A stretch of 64,000 nt of DNA, from the NCBI RefSeq assembly GCF_030167925.1, contig NZ_JASKUT010000001.1, positions 3,472,001 through 3,536,000 of the forward strand, read 5' to 3'. The stretch's first letter is position 1. Every line of letters starts with the position of its first letter. A program made the position numbers and the translations under genes. The notes under the pieces are model-generated. The model was not told the origin of the DNA. It saw only the letters and a program-made list of their open reading frames with translations, and did not search any database. Positions 57,344-64,000 of the stretch are shown piece by piece. Origin of the DNA: Paenibacillus silviterrae (lineage in GTDB: Bacteria > Bacillota > Bacilli > Paenibacillales > NBRC-103111).

Positions 57344-59035
57344 TTACATTCCTCCTCCAAGGTTATAAATGCGGTACAGCATCACAGCGGTTTCGGCACG
57401 GCTCGTGCTGCTCCGCGGGTGCAGCATGCCGTCGCTGCCCTCGATGATGCCCTTGCCGATCAGCTCCGCGATTGGGGCGGCCGCGTAATCCGCAACATCT
57501 CCTGCATCGTGGAAGCGGCTCAAGCCAGCAGGGGATGCCGAGCCCTCCAGCTTCCCTGCGATGCGCAGCGCGCGTGCTGTAAGCGCCATCATCTCTTGCC
57601 GGGAAATCTCCTTCTGCGGCAGGAATCGATTGTCTCCTGCGCCTTCGCTGATGCCGAGGCCCTTGGCAATGCCCAGTGCTTCGTAGTAGTAGTCTACCGG
57701 CGATACATCGCTGAAGCTGCTGCCAATGTCTGCGGTTAGTCCCAGGGTCCGGACTAGAAGCAGCACAAAGTCTGCACGCTTGATTGGCGCTCCCGGAGTG
57801 AACTCCTGCTCGGAGATCCCTGCGATGATGCCTTTGGCCGCAAGCGCCTCGATTGGCTTCTTGGCCCACGCATGCTCCGCAAGATCAGCGAACGTTTTGA
57901 CGACATGAACCACGGCGTATTGGCTGAAATGCGTCGTCTTGAACTGCACCATGCCCGAAGCCGCATCGTAACGGCCGCTCGAAACCGGCTCCGGCTTGCC
58001 GCTCGCGTCAAGGTACCATACCGTAATACCCTCCGGGTTCGCCAACTCGCCTGCCGAAGGCAGGTACGGCACCGAGACCAAGACCGGCGCTTCGTGATTC
58101 GCCCAAGTGATCGCTTGCCCATCCAGCTTCACGCTCAGATCTATGACCGGCCGTTCACCAACCACTGCTCGGACTTGCTCCTGAAGACGCCCGGGGTCCG
58201 CCTTGGCCACATGGAACGATACGGTGGCCGCGCTTCCGGCCTGGCTGCTCTTCAGCATGTTGCCCTGCACCGTAACGATTGCCAGCTCCGTTCGGAGCTC
58301 CAGCTTCAAGCTTCTGCCGTTCTCCGTTACAAGGGAGGCCGGTAAAACAGCTTCGTAGGCCTTGGCTCGGTGCGCCTTGGGCAGCTCGATGACCAGCTTC
58401 GAGCCTTTGCTGTCCTTGATAAGGGCTATCGCTTGATCAATGATGTCCTTGGTTACTGCAGCCTTGGCTGTTCCGGAAGCATCCGTACGGTCGATCGCTT
58501 GCAGCATAAGCCCTACGGACCCGTCCGGCAGCATCGCAGGACGCCCGGGCATGCTGCCTCCGCTATTCCCGCCTCCAACGCCGCCATTGCCATTGCCGTC
58601 ATCATCGCCATGGCCACCGCCGTGACCGTTATCATTTCCGCTCCCATTGTCACCCCCACTTCCGTTACCGTTGCCATTTCCGTCTCCGCCCCCTGCCTTA
58701 GCTGCAACCGCAAAGGTAGTGACCGCCACATTGCTGCCCGAGCCCACCTTAACGGTGTACGTGCCCGCAGGAGCATCATTAGGCAGGGTCACCGTCTTGC
58801 CGCTCTGCAGCTGATCCGACGTCAGCTGGTCCATCTCCAGTACCGTGGTGTTCGGTCTGAAGATCATGACGATGACCTCCGGCAGGCCCGTTGTCCCTTG
58901 AATCGTAAATGACTCTCCCTGTACCTTGGACCCGATCGGAGCCAGTACGGCTGCCGGCTCGGCGGCATTAGCAACGCCCGCCGAGGTCAGCATCACGAAG
59001 ATCAGCATCATGCACATCATTCGCTTTTTGAACAA
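57344..59035 (-). CDS. S-layer-homology protein with Gly/Asn-rich linker
   Basis: A surface protein of 563 residues from the TTG at 59035 (AGGGA upstream) or 570 from the ATG at 59056, which lacks a ribosome site. A signal peptide ends near NAAEPAA. An Ig-like segment (about 30-115) is followed by a Gly/Asn/Asp-rich linker (about 120-160). A central region (about 170-385) is of unknown fold. Three C-terminal SLH modules (about 390-560; FADLAEHAWAKKPIEALAAK, FSDVSPVDYYYEALGIAKGL, FHDAGDVADYAAAPIAELIG) hold it to secondary wall polymer. The downstream GH39-like enzyme is coupled to it, which suggests that the two act together at the cell surface. Confidence 0.85.
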   Translation of the reverse strand: MFKKRMMCMMLIFVMLTSAGVANAAEPAAVLAPIGSKVQGESFTIQGTTGLPEVIVMIFRPNTTVLEMDQLTSDQLQSGKTVTLPNDAPAGTYTVKVGSGSNVAVTTFAVAAKAGGGDGNGNGNGSGGDNGSGNDNGHGGGHGDDDGNGNGGVGGGNSGGSMPGRPAMLPDGSVGLMLQAIDRTDASGTAKAAVTKDIIDQAIALIKDSKGSKLVIELPKAHRAKAYEAVLPASLVTENGRSLKLELRTELAIVTVQGNMLKSSQAGSAATVSFHVAKADPGRLQEQVRAVVGERPVIDLSVKLDGQAITWANHEAPVLVSVPYLPSAGELANPEGITVWYLDASGKPEPVSSGRYDAASGMVQFKTTHFSQYAVVHVVKTFADLAEHAWAKKPIEALAAKGIIAGISEQEFTPGAPIKRADFVLLLVRTLGLTADIGSSFSDVSPVDYYYEALGIAKGLGISEGAGDNRFLPQKEISRQEMMALTARALRIAGKLEGSASPAGLSRFHDAGDVADYAAAPIAELIGKGIIEGSDGMLHPRSSTSRAETAVMLYRIYNLGGGM

Positions 59036-59068
59036 ACCATTCCCTCGCTTTCCCATAGTAATAATAGG

Positions 59069-59379
59069 TTATATAGACGTACTCCTCCCCAAACGAACCG
59101 TTACCTGATAGGCTCGCCCCGCCTCATACGGAAGCAGAGCCCCTTCCCATGCCGTTCCGTCAACGATCGGCTCCGCAATGCCGCGCGCGTTCATCTCGGC
59201 GCAGACGGCATTAGCGGGAGCAGCGTCTTGACAGAATAGATGAGCGCCATCGAGCTTCAAACCGATTCCCTTCTGCCGCGCCGTCCCTGACCGTTGATCG
59301 GGTCACTCCTAGCTCCGTCTCCTATCAGACACAGCTCGTTGGCACCAAGGCCGCCTGCCCTATGCTCAATCGCATACAC
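59069..59379 (-). pseudogene. Possible frameshifted small gene between the AraC regulator and the SLH gene
   Basis: Two reading frames on the minus strand join plausibly by one shift. From a GTG at 59379, YAIEHRAGGLGANELCLIGD and the residues after it read on until a stop near 59269. In another frame GIGLKLDGAHLFCQDAAPAN to YEAGRAYQVTVRLG reads on to a stop at 59069. Both have the codon character of neighbouring genes. I do not recognise the protein. Alternatives are two unrelated short frames or a sequencing error. The start follows the AraC stop within a dozen bases, with AAAAGG close by, so it would be coupled to it. Confidence 0.4.
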
Positions 59380-59390
59380 ACCTTTTCACC

Positions 59391-61673
59391 TTACTTCTCC
59401 GGCTTGCCCCGGTACTGCCCCGGGGTCATTCCCTCCATCTTACGGAAGTAACGAATGAAATTGGCCGGGTTGTTATATTTCAGCTTCTCGGCGATATCGG
59501 TTATGGTCATGTCCGTATCGCGCAGCCAGCGCTTGGCGACATTCAGCCGGTACTGAGCCAAGTAATCGGCAAAATTGATTCCGGTTTCCTGACGGAACAC
59601 GCGGCTGATGTACTGCGGGTGGTAATTGATCCGCGCCGCGCACTTCTCCAGCGTAAGATCCGTATCGAACGCCTCCTCGATCAGGCGCTTGACCTCCTCC
59701 GAAATGGTACGGAACTGAGTATCCCGCCGCTGCTCCAGCAGCACGATCCCCGGTTCGATGATCTGCTCGTAGAACCAAGTCTCGATATCCCGTTCTGCAT
59801 GAAGATGCAGCAGCTCCTCGAACAGCGAGCCTTCCTTTCCGTTAAGCTCATATAAGGAAATGCCCGAATCCTGAAGCAGACGGCTCACATCAACGAACAG
59901 CCGCACCAGCGACAGCTGATAATCATTAGGATTTCCCGCCGATCTGGAAACGTTCTCAATGAAGCCGGCCAGCGCCTCTTTCGCACGGCCCGCGTCGAAG
60001 GATTGAATGGCATCCGTCAGCTGCGCGGCATGCTCCTTCGGATAATGCAACTCATTGCTTTTTTTCGGCTGAACATCCTCTATGAACAAGGCCGCCTCTC
60101 TTCCCAGCTGAACCCGGTACTTCAAAGCCGATACGCACTCCTCATAGCCTAGGGCGGCATCCGTCCAATGGTCGAAGCTCCGGCTGATGCCCACACTGGC
60201 TTCGATGGATAAATACCGCTTCACGGCTTCCTGTACGGATACAGCCACACGGAATACCTTCTCCTTGAACGATTCCTCCGAGCCGGCCTGCGTACCGACG
60301 ATCAGTACGACCGCATCGCGATACACGATGGGAGCCAGCCGTTCCTGCTTGTCAACGAGCTCCGATACGATATTGCCGATGGCGAAGAGCAGCAGGTCGC
60401 GGTCCTTCTCATCGAAGCGGCTTCCCTCCAGATCGTCGATTTGAAACAGGAGCACCCGCATCCGTTCCCAAGCGAGCGTATGGCCGTAATATTGCAGCCG
60501 CTCCTGGATTTCCGACGATTTGGCTTCACCCGTCAGCATTTTGCGAACGAGCAGCTCCGTCATGTACTCCTGCTGCCCCTCCAGCTGAAACTGCAGCTTC
60601 GATTGGTTGGACATCAGCGACTCGATGCCTTCTGTGATCACGCCGAACTCATCCTTGCCCTCCCGCGGAGCCCGTACCTCCGAAAGCACGCGGTAAATAC
60701 TTCGCACAGGGCTGTATACGCTTCGTGTTCCCAGCACGGCAATGGCGACGGAAATGCCCAAGGCGATGATGCTGACCCATAATGAGGTCCACGCAATCCC
60801 CTGCGCCCGCTCGGTCATTTCGCTGATCGGCAGCACAGATACATAGACCCAGCCGTTATAGGTCGACTTCCGGTAGGAAATTGACATATCCTCGTCAGCT
60901 ATTTTCGAGGTAAGCACCCCTGTAGCTTCCCCGGACTGCACAATCCGGCGCATGAAGTCCTCCTGCGACAAATCCTTGCCGATCAGGCCGCTGTCCTCAT
61001 GGGCGATTATGCGGCCTTCATCGACAATGTAAATCTGGCCCATTTCGCTGCCTTCCAGGTCGATCAGATTGTTCGTTTCCCTGGCGGAGAGCACCACGGC
61101 CAGCATGCCTTGAGGATTGAGGGAATTTATCGGCCATTTCTTTATATTCAGAATCGTCAGCTTATTGGCCGTAGGGTCGATTCCCGTTTCATACCGTCCA
61201 GACAGATCGAGACTGGCCCACTTGGAGCCCTGCTGCATGGCTGCAAACCTGGCGAGCAGCTCCTTCATCCCCGGGTAGCTGTAATCGTCCAGCCCCGAAT
61301 TGCTGATCAGCCAATCCTTTTCCATACTGTACAAAAAAACATCCCGAATCCCGAGCTCAAACGTCTGGATGCCCACCAGGCTATCGTAAAGATCGGCGAT
61401 GATCTCCGAATCCTCGGCGGTCAGACGCGTTCCGATGGCCTTCGTAATCAAGGGCGTATTCAATAGCTGCGATGCGGAATAATCAATCGTTTTGAGCGTT
61501 TGCTCTACGCGCAGCTGCGTCTGCCGCAAAATTTGCGCGTTGCTTTCGTTCACCTTTTCCAGCACGGTACGGGAAGAGTAATTATAGGAGTACCATCCCA
61601 AAATGAGCACCGGAAAAGCCCCCACCGCGAGCGTCAGCAATATGAGTTTGCGAAAATACTTATGTGTTTTCAT
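59391..61673 (-). CDS. Transmembrane AraC-family regulator with Cache-like sensor
   Basis: A 760-residue one-component regulator of the type found near sugar importers in Paenibacillus-like genomes. Span 1 (about 9-30), extracellular Cache-like sensor (about 35-290), span 2 (about 295-318), then a cytosolic region (about 325-640) that includes a GGDEF-like remnant or coiled section, and an AraC domain (about 655-755). Its HTH units are LTLEKCAARINYHPQYISRVF and ITDIAEKLKYNNPANFIRYF, the latter ending GMTPGQYRGK. ATG 61673 follows AAGGAG; a TTG at 61691 lies within the ribosome site. It lies between the LplA-type importer and the polysaccharide genes, so both are likely targets. Confidence 0.88.
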   Translation of the reverse strand: MKTHKYFRKLILLTLAVGAFPVLILGWYSYNYSSRTVLEKVNESNAQILRQTQLRVEQTLKTIDYSASQLLNTPLITKAIGTRLTAEDSEIIADLYDSLVGIQTFELGIRDVFLYSMEKDWLISNSGLDDYSYPGMKELLARFAAMQQGSKWASLDLSGRYETGIDPTANKLTILNIKKWPINSLNPQGMLAVVLSARETNNLIDLEGSEMGQIYIVDEGRIIAHEDSGLIGKDLSQEDFMRRIVQSGEATGVLTSKIADEDMSISYRKSTYNGWVYVSVLPISEMTERAQGIAWTSLWVSIIALGISVAIAVLGTRSVYSPVRSIYRVLSEVRAPREGKDEFGVITEGIESLMSNQSKLQFQLEGQQEYMTELLVRKMLTGEAKSSEIQERLQYYGHTLAWERMRVLLFQIDDLEGSRFDEKDRDLLLFAIGNIVSELVDKQERLAPIVYRDAVVLIVGTQAGSEESFKEKVFRVAVSVQEAVKRYLSIEASVGISRSFDHWTDAALGYEECVSALKYRVQLGREAALFIEDVQPKKSNELHYPKEHAAQLTDAIQSFDAGRAKEALAGFIENVSRSAGNPNDYQLSLVRLFVDVSRLLQDSGISLYELNGKEGSLFEELLHLHAERDIETWFYEQIIEPGIVLLEQRRDTQFRTISEEVKRLIEEAFDTDLTLEKCAARINYHPQYISRVFRQETGINFADYLAQYRLNVAKRWLRDTDMTITDIAEKLKYNNPANFIRYFRKMEGMTPGQYRGKPEK

Positions 61674-61836
61674 GCGCTGTGTCTCCTTCAACGACTCGTC
61701 CTGATTGCCCTAAGTATATAAGAAAAGCTCCTATCGAAGCCCTTTCGAGGAAGTGCATTCGTGCTTAAAGGGAAGCTTTTCTTGCAATATCAGAAAGGCG
61801 AACCTCCGGTTCGAACTTATCCTTTCTAATATTATC

Positions 61837-61876
61837 AAAAAAAAGGGGCCTGTGCCGTGGGGATTCACACAGACCC
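61837..61876 (-). terminator. Terminator of the LplA-type importer operon
   Basis: On the minus strand GGGTCTGTG / CACAGGCCC (one wobble) is followed by eight T residues. Confidence 0.85.
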
Positions 61877-61900
61877 TAACCGCGGGCAAGTCGTTCCTCT

Positions 61901-63436
61901 TTATTTCTTGGCAGCTTTGTTATATTCGGCGGTGTATTCTTCGATGATCTTGCTGCCGCCGTTTTGCATCCACTGCTCCGTAACCTTCTTCCAAGCATTC
62001 TCGTCGATGGCACCCATAATGAACTTCGTTCTTGCATCGGCGATCAGCTTGTCGAGCTCCTTGCCCTTCTCGCTGTAGGTGTCGGAGATAAAGGCATTCA
62101 CCGGATTCTCAATAGCGATCTTGGCATTTTCCTTCCATACCTTGTCGCGCTGATGCACCAGCTCGGAGCCGTACGTGGTGACCTCGTCTCTCAGCACCGC
62201 AAGCTGCGAGGAATCGCCCATGCCGTATTCCACGAGCATTTTCGGATCGGTTGTTTTCTTGTATTCTCCGTTCTCCACCGTATACTGGCGTCCTTCGATA
62301 CCGTTGTAGAGCATGTTCTGCATCTCTTTGTCCGACAGCTTGTCAAAATAGTTCAGAATCTGCTTCACCTCAGCCTCTGTCTTAACCGAGGTTTTCGGGA
62401 TCATGAAGATCCCGTAAGAGCCCGAGCCGGCGATTGTCCGCTTGCCCTTCGGCCCTTCCAAAGCGCCGATCAGCGTCATCTTCGCCTTCGGATCTACCTT
62501 CTTCGCCTGCTCCTCGATTCCGTTGGCATCGTTCAGGTTCGCTACCCACGCGCCCGCCGTGCCTTTATTCATCACCTGACGGCCATCCTTCACAACCGCA
62601 AAGTCGAGATTCATCAGCTTCTCGTCATACAGCTTCTTATAGAACTTCATCGTCTCCATATACGCCGGGGACAGATGCGCCGGGCTTGCCTTGCCGTCCT
62701 TGATCTCCCAGTCCGCCGGACCGCCATGCCATGCCAGCATCGTTCTCCAGCCCGCAGGCTCCTGCTGTTCTACAAGGCCGATCGTATCGTTCTTGCCGTT
62801 CTTATCCGGATCGTTAAGCGTAAACGCCTTCATTACATTGTAAAATTCATCGATCGTATTCGGCTCCTTGAGTCCAAGGTTATCCAACCAATCCTTGCGT
62901 AGCGTGATTCCGTCTCGGGCGAGGTCACGCTCCCGGTAAATCCCGTACACCTTGCCGTCGATGGAAATGGCATTGAGGGCGATCGGATTCATGCGGCTTA
63001 AGTTTTTGTATTCCTTCAAATAAGGTCCGAGCTCCCAGAACATGCCGGAGCGAACCGAGTTTACAATGAAAGGGGCTTTCTGGTTCAGTACGGTAATGAC
63101 GCTAGGCAGCTCTCCGGAAGCAACGGTAGCGGACAATTTGTCCGAATACGTGGCGGACGGCACCCAGTTGAACTTCAGCTCGGTGTTCGTAACCGATTGG
63201 ATCTTCTTGAAAATCTCTCCGTCGGTCGACATCGGCTCCGGATTGAAGCTCGGCAGCATAATCGACATCTTGTAAGGCGCTGCAGGCTTGGAAGCATCGC
63301 CGCTGGCCGCCGGCTTACTTGCGTCGTTCGTCGCCGCCGCTCCGCCGCCGCAGCCAGCCGCAACACCTGCGGTGAGCGTCAGTACGGAAGCCATGAGAAC
63401 GGATTTGCGAAGCGTTTCGGATTTCATTTGTTTCAT
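61901..63436 (-). CDS. LplA-type ABC transporter substrate-binding lipoprotein
   Basis: A 511-residue extracellular solute-binding protein of the large LplA/YtcQ type. The lipoprotein signal ends at VAAGC (Cys near residue 28), followed by Gly/Ala and Ala/Ser/Lys/Pro linker and then SIMLPSFNPEPMSTDGEIFK. NLDFAVVKDGRQVMNKGTAG and the C-terminal WMQNGGSKIIEEYTAEYNKA are typical. ATG 63436 is chosen by the ribosome site GGGAGG; the frame is open further upstream into the permease gene. It follows a permease of the LplC type by 55 bases. Substrates in this group are polysaccharide oligomers, consistent with the neighbouring hydrolases. Confidence 0.92.
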   Translation of the reverse strand: MKQMKSETLRKSVLMASVLTLTAGVAAGCGGGAAATNDASKPAASGDASKPAAPYKMSIMLPSFNPEPMSTDGEIFKKIQSVTNTELKFNWVPSATYSDKLSATVASGELPSVITVLNQKAPFIVNSVRSGMFWELGPYLKEYKNLSRMNPIALNAISIDGKVYGIYRERDLARDGITLRKDWLDNLGLKEPNTIDEFYNVMKAFTLNDPDKNGKNDTIGLVEQQEPAGWRTMLAWHGGPADWEIKDGKASPAHLSPAYMETMKFYKKLYDEKLMNLDFAVVKDGRQVMNKGTAGAWVANLNDANGIEEQAKKVDPKAKMTLIGALEGPKGKRTIAGSGSYGIFMIPKTSVKTEAEVKQILNYFDKLSDKEMQNMLYNGIEGRQYTVENGEYKKTTDPKMLVEYGMGDSSQLAVLRDEVTTYGSELVHQRDKVWKENAKIAIENPVNAFISDTYSEKGKELDKLIADARTKFIMGAIDENAWKKVTEQWMQNGGSKIIEEYTAEYNKAAKK

Positions 63437-63491
63437 TTGAAGTCCTCCCTTTTGTTCAATGATATAGTTATCGAGAAACTGTGTAAACAGC

Positions 63492-64000
63492 TTACCCTTT
63501 GACGGAACCGAGCAAAACGCCCTTGGCGAAATGCTTCTGCAAGAACGGATACACAATCAGAATCGGCAGTGTGGAAACCACGATCACGGCCATCTTGATA
63601 CTTTGCTCCGGTGGCTGAACGAAGTCGGCCTCAAGCGCCGTGGAATCCCCGAGCCCGCCGCCGTCGGACATGATAACGATCTGCCGCAGCAGCACCTGAA
63701 TCGGCCACTTGGTGGAATCGTTAATGTAGAGCACGGCGCTGAAGAAGGTGTTCCAATGCCCTACCGCGTAGAACAGCGAGAAGGTCGCGATAGCCGGCAG
63801 CGAGAGCGGCATGACAATGCGGAACAGAATGCCCGGGTCGCTGCAGCCGTCGATTTTGGCGGATTCCTCCAGACCCTCCGGCATCTGCTGGAAGAAGTTG
63901 CGCAAAATAATCAGGTTAAATGCGCTGATAGCGCCCGGAATGAGCAAGGACCAATAGGTATCGATCATGCCGAGCTCCTTGACGATCAGGAACGTCGGGA
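63492..64000 (-). CDS. LplC-type carbohydrate ABC permease; 5' part lies beyond the right edge
   Basis: The C-terminal 169 residues of a permease, open to the edge (reading PTFLIVKELGMIDTYWSLLI at the border). The EAA-like loop PEGLEESAKIDGCSDPGILF and RIVMPLSLPAIA, plus the ending QKHFAKGVLLGSVKG, identify the LplC/YtcP group. An internal ATG at 63968 is not the true start. It is cotranscribed with the binding protein; the missing LplB-type permease is probably beyond the edge. Confidence 0.9.
   Translation of the reverse strand, partial: PTFLIVKELGMIDTYWSLLIPGAISAFNLIILRNFFQQMPEGLEESAKIDGCSDPGILFRIVMPLSLPAIATFSLFYAVGHWNTFFSAVLYINDSTKWPIQVLLRQIVIMSDGGGLGDSTALEADFVQPPEQSIKMAVIVVSTLPILIVYPFLQKHFAKGVLLGSVKG

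Noticed and set aside
59069..59260. Treating the 63-codon frame near the SLH gene as an intact small gene
   Set aside because: It lacks a ribosome site and its coding character continues in another frame upstream, so it is reported as a possible frameshifted remnant instead.
1..64000. CRISPR array, tRNA or rRNA genes, prophage, insertion sequences
   Set aside because: No regularly spaced direct repeats with unique spacers, no cloverleaf-like sequences recognised and no transposase or integrase reading frames found.

Overview
The window looks like a chromosomal segment of a spore-forming, moderately GC-rich Firmicute of the Paenibacillus type. The evidence is a SleB-like cortex hydrolase, a YjcZ-type small sporulation protein, S-layer-homology anchoring, YesM/YesN-type and transmembrane AraC regulators beside sugar ABC transporters, large secreted glycoside hydrolases, AGGAGG ribosome sites and GTG/TTG starts. 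The species cannot be named from sequence alone. No rRNA, tRNA, phage, insertion sequence or CRISPR array was seen.

Layout. 1-6 kb: truncated GH26-like hydrolase, sleB, and a four-gene siderophore/iron ABC uptake locus (binding lipoprotein divergent from two FecCD permeases and an ATPase) with three Fur-type boxes between the divergent units. 6-19.5 kb: small accessory genes (Nudix, Gln-rich membrane protein, AraC regulator, two START-type proteins, two ArsR regulators, EcsC-like protein, MFS exporter with a leader peptide, spermidine-synthase-like protein, arylamine N-acetyltransferase, LuxR regulator with an FMN-split-barrel partner). It holds three DoxX loci: one intact and one decayed tandem copy share an FNR/CRP-type box plus Rex-like box arrangement, and a third has MarR-like inverted repeats. 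19.5-28.3 kb: SulP transporter, a 1410-residue lectin-like surface protein, and a short (class III) hybrid cluster protein with the same FNR-type box, followed by a DUF4405-type membrane protein. 28.7-35.3 kb: sugar ABC importer with its two-component system. 35.5-50.7 kb: ABC-F ATPase, MsbA-like exporter, a four-gene MacB-like exporter operon (ATPase, permease, lipoprotein, membrane-anchored DJ-1/PfpI protein), N-acetyltransferase, DinB, WYL regulator, and a ComA-like regulator with a soluble PAS-rich ComP-like kinase. 50.9-64 kb: polysaccharide block with GH30, a 1552-residue GH39-like enzyme, an SLH protein, a transmembrane AraC regulator, and the binding protein and one permease of an LplA/LplC-type importer that runs off the right edge.

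How the parts work together. The best candidate for an undescribed system is at 37-51 kb. The 8-mer CGCGCAAA (TTTGCGCG on the coding strand) recurs at 21-bp steps in three promoters: upstream of the MsbA-like exporter (four copies, one degenerate), the MacB-like exporter operon (three perfect copies), and the PAS-kinase/ComA-like operon (two copies). In all three the -10 position starts exactly 21 bp after the last copy; the hexamers are TATAAT (kinase), TATGAT (MacB operon) and a poor TAAGCT (MsbA). The half-site resembles the known ComA element TTGCGG/CCGCAA. This suggests an autoregulated ComPA-like circuit driving two ABC exporters and a DJ-1/lipoprotein pair. This is inference from sequence.

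Open frames on the opposite strand of the large genes were treated as composition-driven shadows and left out.
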